This document shows, in pieces, positions 33,298 to 42,202 of a DNA stretch of 64,000 nucleotides. How positions within the stretch are numbered: position 1 is the stretch's first letter; each line of letters opens with the position of its first letter. The notes below the pieces were generated by a model that was not told where the DNA came from, searched no databases, and was given only the letters and a program-made list of their open reading frames with translations. This DNA comes from JANOSH01 sp031415695 (GTDB taxonomy: Bacteria > Actinomycetota > Acidimicrobiia > Acidimicrobiales > Ilumatobacteraceae). Both the position numbers and the translations under genes were made by a program. The stretch is taken from assembly GCA_031415695.1 (NCBI GenBank), contig JANOSH010000016.1:62001-126000 (forward strand), written 5' to 3'.

Positions 33298-33966
33298 TTA
33301 CGGCTCGATGGTTGGGACCGAGACTGCGGTTGTCGTCGACGGTGCCGGAACGCTGGTGGCAGGCGACGGTATCGACAAGTAGTCAGGCTGGTTCGTTGGG
33401 TCATATGCAACGTAATCGAGTGCGGTGAGCGGGCCGTTTACCGTTGTTCCATCGTCACGAGCCCAATCCTTGACCTCGCCTAAAACCAATATTTGCACCC
33501 GGCGTATGCCATCGAACTGCAACATCGTAAAAACCACCTGTGCAATGGCCTGGCGTTGTTGTTCGCCCCGGACCTTGAAGATGCTGTTATCGAGATCGAC
33601 AATCGCTAAGCCGTCGCCGATGGTCAACTTGTTGACCTGACTGCCGGCTGGAATTGCTGTCGACAAGTTGCGTTGCCGATCGCCGGCGTCGAGTCCGGCG
33701 AACAGGAATCGAAGTGTCGTGAGCGGGTCTCGGCCAAGGCGAAGTGACGGTGCGAGATGCTTGACGCCGCCGGGACTGGCAGCGAGAAAATAGACTTTGC
33801 TCGACTGGTTAGTGGGTGTGGCAGCCCGCTCAGTTGTACGCCGGTTCCCGGATGTGGGGGGTGCCAATGCCACTGGCGTGCCATCGATTGGAGCCGAGCA
33901 GCCGACTAGTGCGCTGACCAGCACCGATACGGCCCATGTTGTTCGAGGCTGCAATAAACGGCTCAT
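33298..33966 (-). CDS. GerMN-domain lipoprotein, short LpqB-like
   Basis: A 222-aa lipoprotein: WAVSVLVSALVGCSAP has a hydrophobic core and lipobox LVGC. Residues about 55-195 carry a GerMN domain, with the segment VYFLA-(x)n-LAPSLRLGRDPLTTLRFLFAGL and later AQVVFTMLQFDGIRRVQILVLG, as in the N-terminal part of LpqB. The C-terminal beta-propeller of LpqB is missing; a Pro/Ser/Thr-rich tail ends the protein. It overlaps the mtrB-like stop, as lpqB does in Actinobacteria, so it probably modulates the histidine kinase from outside (inference). Confidence 0.78.
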   Translation of the reverse strand: MSRLLQPRTTWAVSVLVSALVGCSAPIDGTPVALAPPTSGNRRTTERAATPTNQSSKVYFLAASPGGVKHLAPSLRLGRDPLTTLRFLFAGLDAGDRQRNLSTAIPAGSQVNKLTIGDGLAIVDLDNSIFKVRGEQQRQAIAQVVFTMLQFDGIRRVQILVLGEVKDWARDDGTTVNGPLTALDYVAYDPTNQPDYLSIPSPATSVPAPSTTTAVSVPTIEP

Positions 33967-35453
33967 ACAGGCTCGGCCGGCAACTCGATAACGAACCGGG
34001 CACCGCTTTCGCCGTCGGGTCGGTCGACGACGCGAACGGTCCCTCCGTGCAACTTCACATGTTCATCGACGAGCGCTAATCCCAGGCCAGCGCCGTCGGC
34101 CACGCCTCTGCGCCCAGACGACAATCCCCGTGCGAATCGTTGAAAGATGAGGTTGCGCTCCTCGGGTGCGACGCCCGGCCCGGAGTCTTGGACGATGATC
34201 AGAACATGTGTGGCAGGAAATTCATCGGGTACTTCTTCCACAAGCACTCTGAGAACGCCGCCGCCGTAGTTGCGTCCATTGTCGATGAGGTTGGCTAGAA
34301 CACGCGCTAGTCGCCGCTTGTCGCCTCTGATGATCATCGACTCCGCTGCATCACTTACTTCGACCGGCGTGTCGGGAGCCGATGACACGCTTACCGCCTG
34401 GCGAACAAATTCGGCGACGAGTAGCTCGTCGAGATTAAGCCGGACCGCTCCGGCATCGAATCGGCTGATCTCCAAAAGATCTTCGACGAGCCCCCGAAAC
34501 CGCGTAACGTCGGCGGTCATGAGATCGAGTGCCGATTGGGCGCGCTCGGGCATCTCGGCTCGGCGAGCCTGCATAACCTCGATGGATGCTGACAACGTCG
34601 TGAGTGGCGACCGAAGCTCGTGACTGACGTCGGACGCAAACCTGGCGTCGCGCTCGACGCGTTCTTCGAGTGATCGGGCCATGTCGTTGAACGCGCTGGC
34701 GAGTACCCTCATGTCTCGGTCATCGGTGAGATCGAGACGGGTATCGAGTCGGCCGTTGGCAAGGGCGTTGGCGGCCTGGGCTGCTGCGGTGATTGGCCGG
34801 GTGACCCGCGCTGCCGCCCAGACGCCGAGCAGAACGCTCAGTGTCGTGGTGATGGCCGAGCCGGCGACAAGTGACAGGGTGATGCTGCGTAACGTTCGCG
34901 ACGAATCACTCATGTCGACCACTTCGAAAAAGCTGGAACCGACGCTGGGAAGTGGAATTCCGAGGGTCAGTAGGTATCGGTTGTCGAACCGACTCAACAT
35001 TCGTGTGCGCTCAAATCGTGTGATGACGCTCTCGACCAGAGGCGGAGGAAGCTGGCGGGAACTCGCCTCGCCTGACACGACAATCCATTCGCCTTTGACG
35101 AAAACGACCACGCTGGTTCCGGCAGGCGGTTGCAAACCAGCGATGACATCCTGAGGTCGAGATGGGTCTCGTTGCAGGCTGTTCTCGAAACTGACGGCGT
35201 CTCGATATAACTGCTGCTCGGCAACGCCGACGCGTTGGCGCACCAGGCTTGATTGGCTGAGAAGGATGGTGACAAGTGACAGCAGCGTGGAGACGAGAAA
35301 GCCTCCAAACGCAAACGACAGCATCACGCGTCGCCGAAGGCCAATGCGTTCTGGACGCAACCGGTTCAGCCAGTGCAGCCGACGAACGAGGTCGTGCCAT
35401 CGACTTGCCCACGTCGATGTGGCCGCTACGGCGACATCAGGCGTACCGGTCAT
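33963..35453 (-). CDS. mtrB: Sensor histidine kinase, MtrB-like
   Basis: A 496-aa membrane kinase. TM1 about 43-66, an extracytoplasmic sensor region of about 120 residues, TM2 about 190-212, HAMP about 212-265, then HisKA with SDVSHELRSPLTTL (phospho-His), and HATPase with N-box DNGRNYGGG and G-boxes DSGPGVAPEE and GAGLGLALVDEH. In Actinobacteria MtrB controls cell division and wall genes through MtrA. ATG 35453 overlaps the response regulator stop; the longer frame to 35588 lies inside the regulator gene. The lipoprotein gene follows with overlap, matching mtrA-mtrB-lpqB. Confidence 0.87.
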   Translation of the reverse strand: MTGTPDVAVAATSTWASRWHDLVRRLHWLNRLRPERIGLRRRVMLSFAFGGFLVSTLLSLVTILLSQSSLVRQRVGVAEQQLYRDAVSFENSLQRDPSRPQDVIAGLQPPAGTSVVVFVKGEWIVVSGEASSRQLPPPLVESVITRFERTRMLSRFDNRYLLTLGIPLPSVGSSFFEVVDMSDSSRTLRSITLSLVAGSAITTTLSVLLGVWAAARVTRPITAAAQAANALANGRLDTRLDLTDDRDMRVLASAFNDMARSLEERVERDARFASDVSHELRSPLTTLSASIEVMQARRAEMPERAQSALDLMTADVTRFRGLVEDLLEISRFDAGAVRLNLDELLVAEFVRQAVSVSSAPDTPVEVSDAAESMIIRGDKRRLARVLANLIDNGRNYGGGVLRVLVEEVPDEFPATHVLIIVQDSGPGVAPEERNLIFQRFARGLSSGRRGVADGAGLGLALVDEHVKLHGGTVRVVDRPDGESGARFVIELPAEPV

Positions 35454-36130
35454 CCTTGCAGTCGGTAGCCGAGCCCTCGCACGGTAACGACATGACGGGG
35501 ATTGGCGGGGTCGGCTTCGACCTTCATTCGTAGGCGACGAATGTGCACATCGACCAAGCGACCGTCGCCAAAGTAGCCGTAGCCCCACACCCGATCGAGT
35601 AACGACTCTCGGCTAAATACCCGCCCCGGGCTTGAGGCCAGCTCGCACAGTAAACGGAACTCGGTCTTGGTAAGGCTGAGTTCCTTGTGCTCGAGTAATA
35701 CCTTTCCCTCGTCCGGAATGATGTCGAGATCACCAAAGGTCAGCTTGTGATGGCCAGGGGCCGCAGGGCGAACACGGCGCAACAACGCCCGAATTCGAGC
35801 CGACAGTTCCTTGGGCGCGAACGGCTTGGTGAGGTAGTCGTCGGCTCCAGCCTCGAGCCCAGCTACGACATCGTGCGTGTCGGCTCGGGCTGTGACCATG
35901 ACGATGGGCACGTCGCTGTCGTGACGGATTGCCCGGCACAACTCGAAGCCGTCCATGCCGGGCAGCATGATGTCTATCAGTACAACATCGGCAGGAGCGG
36001 CGGTGAATGCCCGAATTGCTTCCTCGCCGCTTGATGTCTCGACGACGGTCCAACCCTCGTCTTCGAGCGCCATGGTGACGGCAGCGCGGATACGCTCGTC
36101 GTCCTCAACAGTCAGAATTCGCGTTCCCAT
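35450..36130 (-). CDS. mtrA: OmpR-type response regulator, MtrA-like
   Basis: A 226-aa regulator with a receiver domain (RILTVEDDERIRAAV, phospho-acceptor Asp in DVVLIDIMLPGMDG, Thr in VTARADTH, Lys in DYLTKPFAPKEL) and a C-terminal winged helix (LSLTKTEFRLLCELASSPGRVFSRESLLDRVWG). It is closest in layout to MtrA because an HK and a GerMN lipoprotein follow. Its GTG/ATG start at 36130 overlaps the end of the IMPase gene by 26 nt, so it is probably expressed from that operon too. Confidence 0.87.
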   Translation of the reverse strand: MGTRILTVEDDERIRAAVTMALEDEGWTVVETSSGEEAIRAFTAAPADVVLIDIMLPGMDGFELCRAIRHDSDVPIVMVTARADTHDVVAGLEAGADDYLTKPFAPKELSARIRALLRRVRPAAPGHHKLTFGDLDIIPDEGKVLLEHKELSLTKTEFRLLCELASSPGRVFSRESLLDRVWGYGYFGDGRLVDVHIRRLRMKVEADPANPRHVVTVRGLGYRLQG

Positions 36131-36965
36131 CTCCTCCAGTCTGGCCTATCGGGGAGGGCGCTTGCGCTCCCGTGGCTGTTTGGAGCGCCTGAGCAAGCAA
36201 CAACCCGAAGGATCCGTGCACCAGCGGTGTTGCCGCGAGCACCTCTTCAGGCCGAACGGCGTGGCCGGAAAAGTCGGTGACTACGGCACCGGCTTCCTGC
36301 GCAATGAGACCGCCAGCAGCAATATCCCATGGTCCAAGTCCAGTTTCAAAGTACACGTCGAGTCGTCCGCAACCTACGTAGCACAGGTCGAGCGCAGCGG
36401 AACCGAAGCGTCGAATGTCGCGCACGGATGCCAACAGATTGGCAACGGTGTGACCTTGCCCGGCCCGCCGTTTCGGCTCGTAGCTAAAGCCGGTAGCAAC
36501 TAAGGACGTATCGAGCTCGCCGGTGCTGCTCGGCGAGATTGGCTGTCCGTTGCAGAAGGCACCTCGGCCTCGAACAGCGGTGAAGAGCTCGCCTAAACGC
36601 GGCGCGAACACCACTGCGACCAAGGGTCCGTGAAGGTCGGCGGCCGCGATCGAGACGGAAAAAAACGGGAGGTCGTAGAGGAAATTCGTGGTTCCATCGA
36701 TTGGATCGATCAGCCACGAAACAGCAGAAGTTCCTAGGCGAGATGCACCTTCTTCGCCCACGATGGCGTCGTTCGGCCGAACTGAGAGGATTCCGTTGAC
36801 GATGTGATGTTCGGATAACCGATCGAACTCGGTGACCATGTCGGTTCTCGATGACTTCGTGGAAACACTACTGAGACCACGGCGCCGACCAGTGCTCACG
36901 AGTTCGCCAGCCTCAGTGGCAAGACGTACAGCGAGGTCAAGAAGTTCGTCGTCCAGAGTGGTCAT
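36105..36965 (-). CDS. Inositol monophosphatase family protein
   Basis: A 286-aa phosphatase. Metal-binding motifs are GEEGASR (Glu), WLIDPIDGTTNFLYDLPFF (DPIDGTTN, the family pattern) and GPWDIAAGGLIAQEAGA (WDxxAG). It probably dephosphorylates inositol phosphate or related sugar phosphates, important for phosphatidylinositol in Actinobacteria. ATG 36965 starts MTTLDDELLDLAVRLA; a much longer open frame to 37451 on this strand has no homology. It overlaps the mtrA start and may head the IMPase-mtrA-mtrB-lpqB unit. Confidence 0.85.
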   Translation of the reverse strand: MTTLDDELLDLAVRLATEAGELVSTGRRRGLSSVSTKSSRTDMVTEFDRLSEHHIVNGILSVRPNDAIVGEEGASRLGTSAVSWLIDPIDGTTNFLYDLPFFSVSIAAADLHGPLVAVVFAPRLGELFTAVRGRGAFCNGQPISPSSTGELDTSLVATGFSYEPKRRAGQGHTVANLLASVRDIRRFGSAALDLCYVGCGRLDVYFETGLGPWDIAAGGLIAQEAGAVVTDFSGHAVRPEEVLAATPLVHGSFGLLLAQALQTATGAQAPSPIGQTGGDGNANSDC

Positions 36966-37008
36966 TATCGACAGGGTATCGGTTGAAAGTTTGCAGCCAG
37001 ACTGTCGC

Positions 37009-37290
37009 ATGCGCGAACTTGCTGTGATGTCCGAGCTGCCATTATCTGCTTTGCCGTCCCGCGCGGCCAGGGTCCTGGCCTTCGTTGCGGTCCTCATCGG
37101 CGGCCTGGCCGGAGGGCTCATCGGCGCGGGGTTCGTCGGCTTGCAGTGCACAGGTTCGTGTGCAACGCCCCAGGCCATCGGCGCGCTCATCGCCGCTGTC
37201 CCGGCCGCCGCCGGTACGTCGGTCATAGCGGTACTTGTCCTACGGGCTATGGGGGAGTGGAAGGCGGGTGGGATACGACGAGACTGGTAG
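37009..37290 (+). CDS. Small membrane protein of unknown function
   Basis: An 87-93-aa protein with two hydrophobic segments separated by a short loop with two Cys (GLQCTGSCAT) that could form a disulfide outside the cytosol. The start is uncertain: ATG 37009 or ATG 37027, neither with a good ribosome site. The gene is divergent from IMPase and 24 bp upstream of the mannose synthase. No family recognised. Confidence 0.5.
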   Translation: MRELAVMSELPLSALPSRAARVLAFVAVLIGGLAGGLIGAGFVGLQCTGSCATPQAIGALIAAVPAAAGTSVIAVLVLRAMGEWKAGGIRRDW

Positions 37291-37314
37291 CCCGTAGGGG
37301 TATCGTGTGCTTCC

Positions 37315-38067
37315 GTGCGCGTCTGTATCGTCGTTCCTACGTATAACGAGGCTGAGAATCTCGCCGAGCTTGTAGAGCGCGTTTTGCTCGCCGTACCAAC
37401 GGCGCACATCCTCGTTGTCGATGACGATAGCCCCGACGGCACCGCACTCAAGGCCGAGGAGTTGGGCCGCTCGACCGGCGCGGTCGAGGTGCTCCGACGA
37501 CCGGCAAAGTCCGGCTTAGGATCGGCCTACTGCGACGGGTTTCGTAAGGCGCTCGACGATGGATTCGATGTCATAGTCGAGATGGACGCCGACCTGTCCC
37601 ACGACCCGGCGAGCCTTCCCGCTCTGTTGGCCGTTGTTGGGGTAGCCGCCGACTTGGTCGTGGGCTCGCGCTACATCCCGGGCGGGTCCATTCCTTCGTG
37701 GAGCCGGTCCCGTTCGGCTATCAGTCGATGGGGAAATCGGTATGCCGCATTGGTTCTAGGACTGGCAATCAACGATGCAACGTCGGGATATCGAGCCTTT
37801 ACCGCCGAGGCACTTCGGTCTATCAACTTCGCTTCGATTCGGGCCGACGGCTACGCATTTCAAATCGAAATGGCCTACCGACTTATTCGCAACGGCGGTC
37901 GCGTCGTCGAGGTGCCGATTCGATTTGTTGAACGAACCCGGGGTGAATCGAAGATGTCGGGCCGCATCGTGATCGAGGCGCTCGGCCTTGTCACGGGTTG
38001 GGGTGTACGTGACCGACTGGTTCGCCGCAAGATTCATCGAGCACCGTTGACCGAGGATCTCCACTGA
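37315..38067 (+). CDS. Polyprenol monophosphomannose synthase
   Basis: A 250-aa GT2 enzyme that transfers mannose from GDP-Man to polyprenyl phosphate. RVCIVVPTYNEAENLAELVERV, HILVVDDDSPDGT, KSGLGSAYCDGF, EMDADLSHDP with the DAD metal site, GSRYIPGGSIPSWS, ATSGYRAF and PIRFVERTRGESKMSG are characteristic of Ppm1/DPM1. The product would feed mannolipid assembly such as that begun by the PimB-like enzyme at 23182-24303. GTG 37315 lies 8 nt after a TATCGT hexamer, so it may be leaderless. Its TGA overlaps CTG 38064 at the start of dinB. Confidence 0.9.
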   Translation: MRVCIVVPTYNEAENLAELVERVLLAVPTAHILVVDDDSPDGTALKAEELGRSTGAVEVLRRPAKSGLGSAYCDGFRKALDDGFDVIVEMDADLSHDPASLPALLAVVGVAADLVVGSRYIPGGSIPSWSRSRSAISRWGNRYAALVLGLAINDATSGYRAFTAEALRSINFASIRADGYAFQIEMAYRLIRNGGRVVEVPIRFVERTRGESKMSGRIVIEALGLVTGWGVRDRLVRRKIHRAPLTEDLH

Positions 38068-39317
38068 AGGCCCGAACGATCATCCATGTCGATATGGATG
38101 CATTCTTCGTCGCGTGTGAGGTCCGACGTCGCCCCGAACTCCGCGGTAAGGCCGTCGTGGTGGGGGGGACCGGATCACGCGGAGTAGTGGCCGCGGCAAG
38201 CTATGAGGCTCGCCAGTTCGGAGTGTTTTCGGCCATGCCATCGGTGCGGGCCGCGAAACTGTGTCCGCAAGCGATCTTCATCACTGGCGATCACGCGTTG
38301 TACGACGAGGTCAGCCGGCACGTGCTCGGCATCTTTTCGAGCTTCACGCCACTCGTTGAACCGTTGTCGCTTGACGAAGCGTTCTTGGACGTCACCGGTG
38401 TGGCGCGCCTGTTTGGCGATGGGCCGTCGATCGCCGCCGCGATCCGCCAACGGGTCCTTGATGAACTGGGATTGTCGTGTTCGGTAGGCGTCGCCCCGAC
38501 CAAATTTCTCGCGAAACTGGCGAGTGAAGCGGCCAAACCGAAGGCAACAGCCACCGCAATTTTGCCCGGTGCGGGGGTAACTGTGGTACGGGTGGGAGCG
38601 GAGCTGGCGTTCTTGCACCCGCTGCCCGTGCAAGCCCTGTGGGGGGTTGGTCCAAAGACACTGGAGAAACTGCAGCGATTAGGCATTTCTTCAGTAGGTG
38701 AACTGGCCTCGCTGCCCCTGGCCACACTGGTGTCGACGCTTGGTCGAGCGTCCGGCCAGCATCTGCACGGGTTGGCTCAGGGCCGCGACGAGCGACACGT
38801 AGAACCCGACCGAGTCTCAAAGTCGGTTGGTCACGAACAGACCTTCGCCACCGATCTTGACGACCCGGTACGGCTCGACCACGAACTGGTCCGAATGTCC
38901 GATGCGGTTGCCTCTCGCCTTCGACGCGCCGCAATGATGGCTCGAACCGTTCAACTCAAGGTGCGGTTCAGCGACTTCAGTACCATTACTCGTTCCCATA
39001 CCCTGGCCGATGGCGTGTCGTCAGCACACGCGATTCTAACGGCCGCTCGATTGCTGCTCGCCCAGGTCGACCCTTCGGCTGGCGTACGGCTGTTGGGCGT
39101 GAGCGTGTCCCAACTCAACGACGGCACCAAACAACTCAGCCTCGATGTCGATGAGTCCGATGAAGGACCTGCGTGGGATGAGGCGAGCCGCACTATCGAC
39201 GATATTCGTCGGCGCTTCGGTGACTCGTCTATCGGCCCTGCGTCGTTGGTTCAGCCTGAAGGGCTCCGCCTTCTCCGACGGGGTCAGCAGCAATGGGGTC
39301 CGAATGCACTGGAATGA
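38064..39317 (+). CDS. dinB: DNA polymerase IV (Y family), probable CTG start
   Basis: A 417-aa translesion polymerase. The first metal Asp lies in IIHVDMDAFFVACE; the second acidic pair is in PLSLDEAFLDVTG; then GLSCSVGVAPTKFLAKLAS and the little-finger domain in the C-terminal 110 residues. The only ordinary start, ATG 38094, falls inside VDMDAFF and would lose the catalytic Asp. Upstream in this frame up to the TGA at 38010 there is no ATG, GTG or TTG. CTG 38064 (LKARTIIHVDMDAFF) gives the correct N-terminus and forms a CTGA overlap with the preceding stop, like other junctions here. Confidence 0.85.
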   Translation: MKARTIIHVDMDAFFVACEVRRRPELRGKAVVVGGTGSRGVVAAASYEARQFGVFSAMPSVRAAKLCPQAIFITGDHALYDEVSRHVLGIFSSFTPLVEPLSLDEAFLDVTGVARLFGDGPSIAAAIRQRVLDELGLSCSVGVAPTKFLAKLASEAAKPKATATAILPGAGVTVVRVGAELAFLHPLPVQALWGVGPKTLEKLQRLGISSVGELASLPLATLVSTLGRASGQHLHGLAQGRDERHVEPDRVSKSVGHEQTFATDLDDPVRLDHELVRMSDAVASRLRRAAMMARTVQLKVRFSDFSTITRSHTLADGVSSAHAILTAARLLLAQVDPSAGVRLLGVSVSQLNDGTKQLSLDVDESDEGPAWDEASRTIDDIRRRFGDSSIGPASLVQPEGLRLLRRGQQQWGPNALE

Positions 39318-39389
39318 ACGATGCGTCTGCGGTTGTGAACGCAGCTCTTGTTGATGTGAACGCTGCTCCTGCAGTTATTAACGCATCGT
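39318..39389 (+). repeat. Inverted repeat with nested GTGAACGC repeats between dinB and DUF3040
   Basis: ACGATGCGT (39318-39326) and ACGCATCGT (39381-39389) form a 9-bp perfect inverted repeat. Inside, CTGCG/CGCAG (39327-39331 and 39340-39344) makes a second hairpin, and GTGAACGCAGCTC / GTGAACGCTGCTC repeat in tandem. The stretch is also an open frame in phase with DUF3040, encoding Asn-Ala-Ala repeats. Confidence 0.4.
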
Positions 39390-39478
39390 CAAACTGTGCT
39401 GCCGCGTTGTGGGATGGGCATTGGTGTGTCAAACTGAAATCCGTCACTGCTGACGGCGCTACTACAGGAGTTCCCCGC

Positions 39479-39856
39479 ATGCCGCTCTCTGAGGAAGAAC
39501 AGCGAATCCTCCACCAGATAGAGCAGCAGTTTTATGAGAGCGATCCCCAGTTCGCGCAATCGGTTCGTCAGACGTCGCTGTATCGCCACGCTTTTCGGCG
39601 GCTGCAGTTCGCAGTGTTCGGCGTCGTAGGTGGTCTGGCGTTTCTTGTCGCCGCATTACAGGTGCACGTAGCCCTTGCATTCCTTGGTTTTATCGTCATG
39701 CTGGCTTGCGCGTTCGCAATAGACAAGTACCTGCGGGCCATGGGCCGCGCAGGAATCCAGCAGGTGAGCTCAAGCCTTAAGGCTGGTCAGATCACCGGTG
39801 CACTCGGCGAGATGCGCGGCCGCTTTCGTCGTGAGCGTCCGACGAGCGACAGCTAG
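39479..39856 (+). CDS. DUF3040 membrane protein
   Basis: A 125-aa actinobacterial protein beginning MPLSEEEQRILHQIEQQFYESDP, the DUF3040 signature, followed by two hydrophobic segments (about residues 45-62 and 66-84) and a basic, helix-forming tail. Its function is unknown; it usually lies near dcw or dinB genes in Actinobacteria. ATG 39479 has AGGAG (39466-39470) 8 nt upstream. The frame is open back to ATG 39314, which overlaps the dinB stop, but that extension lacks homology. Confidence 0.85.
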   Translation: MPLSEEEQRILHQIEQQFYESDPQFAQSVRQTSLYRHAFRRLQFAVFGVVGGLAFLVAALQVHVALAFLGFIVMLACAFAIDKYLRAMGRAGIQQVSSSLKAGQITGALGEMRGRFRRERPTSDS

Positions 39857-39883
39857 CCCAACAGCTAGCCCTGCCTTCGCTCC

Positions 39884-42202
39884 CTACGAACGCTCGCCAA
39901 CCTCGAATCGGGCCTGCCGGTGATCCCCGGGTAAGGACTTGACGACGGGTCGTGGGTCGTATTTCCAACGGATTTTCGTGCGGCGATCGGCGTGTGCCTC
40001 AAGGTCGGCGGCCACTTTCAACCCCATGAGTTCCGCGTCGCGAACATGGCGTTCAGTCACTTCGCCGTCGCCAAAGGTGCTGGCGGTCACCAGCAGCGCC
40101 AGATCGCGAACGTTCTGAGCATCCACCGGCGTTTTGTGTGCCGCTCGTTCAGCAAACTCGGCTGCAGTTTCGGACGGGTCGGTGTTGAGCCCTGACCGTT
40201 CAAACGAGTGCGTGGCCCGGTTCCAGACCACCCGAATCTCGTCGGAGATCGATGGTGCTTGTGTTCGACGTTTGCGCCAGCGTCGGTTGACCAACGTACG
40301 CACAAGGCGAGGGTACAATACGGCCACGCCCGCGAAAACTACGAGACCGACTAGCCAGGGAACCAGCCGTGACGACGACTTCTGGACTTGGACGTCGTTG
40401 ATCAGCCCCTCGGTGTCGTCAAAGCTAGGAATGTCGGCACCACGAGGCACGGCGGCCGACGTTGAAACGTTTGGATTGATTGTCGTGGTCGAGCTCAAGG
40501 CATTTGGATCGGCGGCTGGGTCGCCAGCCTGGGCCCCCGATACTCCGGTGTAATTCTCGGAGGTGGGATTACCACGGCCGGGCGTTGGTTCGAAGCCGAT
40601 CCACCCCAAACCCGTAACGTAGATCTCGGGCCAAGCGTGAGCGTGTTTGGCCTGAACGTGATAGCGACCATCAGGCCCGAGTTGCCCCGATGTGAACCCG
40701 ACAGCCACGCGAGCCGGAATACCAAGCGAGCGGGCCATCGCTGCGAACGTGCCGCTGAACTGCTCGCAGTAGCCTCGGCGCGATTCCAAGAAACCTTCGA
40801 TGTCGTCGGTCTCCTGGCCGCTCGACACGCCGAGGTCGTACACGAACTCGGTGCGGAACCAGTCCTGCAGCAAGCGGGCTTTATCGAACGGGTTGTCGCC
40901 AGCCGCCGTGACCTCGCGTGCGAGTGTCACCAAGCCAGCGGGATAGTCGGCGGGAAGCGCAAGGTAGGTTGGCGGCAACGCTCGCGCGGGTCGATTGCTG
41001 AGCACGCGCGCTACCGCCGGATCGATGCGGGAGACGACAGCCGATACCCGATATATGTCGTTCTTTTTCAGGGAACCCGGTACCAACAAGGTGCCGGTTC
41101 CAGCATCCCAACGAGGCTCGTTTTTCATAGTGGCCGAGATGAGCGCTGTTGGCACAAACGGGCTCGGCATCCACACGTCGGTTAACGCGGCGATAGTGAA
41201 CTCTGCGACGATCTTGTCGCCATTGGGGATACGACTCGTAGTGAGCGCGTCTCGAGCGTCTTGCTGCTCGAGGTCGCTTGTCCATTGCCGACCGTCGAAG
41301 TCGGGAAGCGCTGTGGCCCGCCAGTAGGTTCCGATGGGGCTTTGCACGCTGAACAATTCGGTGTCGCTACGACTGGAAACACGTTTCTTGATATCGACCA
41401 AGGGGCTGAGCACAAAGACCGTGTCTGGCCCCGTTCGTTTGGTATCGACAAGCGCTTCGGCCCGAGCGCCCGGGAACCTTGGAGTAACCACAACGGCAGC
41501 CAGAACCCCAAGTGCACCTATGAGCACTCCGGAGCGCACAAGGGAACGACCAGCACCCCGGCTGTGATCTGACAGCCAACCGCCGTTGTCGATACGGCGC
41601 CATGCCCGGTGAACAACGACGAAAGCCAGCACCGAGCCAATCCAGGCAGCTGCCATGGGGGTGCGCAACCGGTCAGAAGCAACGGCTGATGCGAATAGGA
41701 AGAGCACCCCGGTCGGCAAAGCTGTCTCGGGGGTTGCCCGGGCGCGGAACGCGAAGCTGTCAGCAAGAAACACGGCTAACCACAAGGCGGCGGCCGCCGC
41801 CAAAAGGTAACCGCCTGTCGCGGTTACTGGAGGCACCTCGGTCGGGAACGAGGTGAGAGCGGCGCGCAGTTCGACGCCAGCAATATCCCACGTGCGTCGC
41901 GAGGGCAACGCCCACGTGGTAGTCGACCGGTAGAACAGGTTGCTCAAGACAACGGCGCCAACAACGACACTCACGGGAAACGACGCCAACAAACCGAACC
42001 GGATTCGCCGGGCGACCGCAGCGACGGCATGCGACCCGAGCACGCTTGTGGTCAAGATTCGCAGAAAGCCCCAACCGTCGAAGGTGCGACAAAACGCCGC
42101 AGCCGTAACCAGGCTGACGACCACAAGGCACAGCTCGGCCAAAACGCCAACGCCCGTTGGCGTGAAATTTTCTCGTTTCGGCGGTGAGTTTGCCCCGCTC
42201 AT
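39884..42202 (-). CDS. TgpA-like transglutaminase membrane protein (DUF3488)
   Basis: A 772-aa protein with about six N-terminal hydrophobic segments, a large extracytoplasmic region, a transglutaminase-like core with RRGYCEQFSGTFAAMARSLGIPARVAVGF (nucleophile Cys) and HVQAKHAHAWPEIYV (His), then FEPTPG, one more hydrophobic segment (about residue 600) and a C-terminal DUF4129-like cytosolic region. It forms the MoxR-DUF58-transglutaminase operon common in Actinobacteria and Proteobacteria. ATG 42202 overlaps the DUF58 stop. Substrate unknown; protein modification or assembly is likely. Confidence 0.87.
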   Translation of the reverse strand: MSGANSPPKRENFTPTGVGVLAELCLVVVSLVTAAAFCRTFDGWGFLRILTTSVLGSHAVAAVARRIRFGLLASFPVSVVVGAVVLSNLFYRSTTTWALPSRRTWDIAGVELRAALTSFPTEVPPVTATGGYLLAAAAALWLAVFLADSFAFRARATPETALPTGVLFLFASAVASDRLRTPMAAAWIGSVLAFVVVHRAWRRIDNGGWLSDHSRGAGRSLVRSGVLIGALGVLAAVVVTPRFPGARAEALVDTKRTGPDTVFVLSPLVDIKKRVSSRSDTELFSVQSPIGTYWRATALPDFDGRQWTSDLEQQDARDALTTSRIPNGDKIVAEFTIAALTDVWMPSPFVPTALISATMKNEPRWDAGTGTLLVPGSLKKNDIYRVSAVVSRIDPAVARVLSNRPARALPPTYLALPADYPAGLVTLAREVTAAGDNPFDKARLLQDWFRTEFVYDLGVSSGQETDDIEGFLESRRGYCEQFSGTFAAMARSLGIPARVAVGFTSGQLGPDGRYHVQAKHAHAWPEIYVTGLGWIGFEPTPGRGNPTSENYTGVSGAQAGDPAADPNALSSTTTINPNVSTSAAVPRGADIPSFDDTEGLINDVQVQKSSSRLVPWLVGLVVFAGVAVLYPRLVRTLVNRRWRKRRTQAPSISDEIRVVWNRATHSFERSGLNTDPSETAAEFAERAAHKTPVDAQNVRDLALLVTASTFGDGEVTERHVRDAELMGLKVAADLEAHADRRTKIRWKYDPRPVVKSLPGDHRQARFEVGERS

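Noticed and set aside
36966..37451. N-terminal extension of the IMPase frame
   Set aside because: Low-complexity shadow of the divergent membrane protein and mannose synthase genes.
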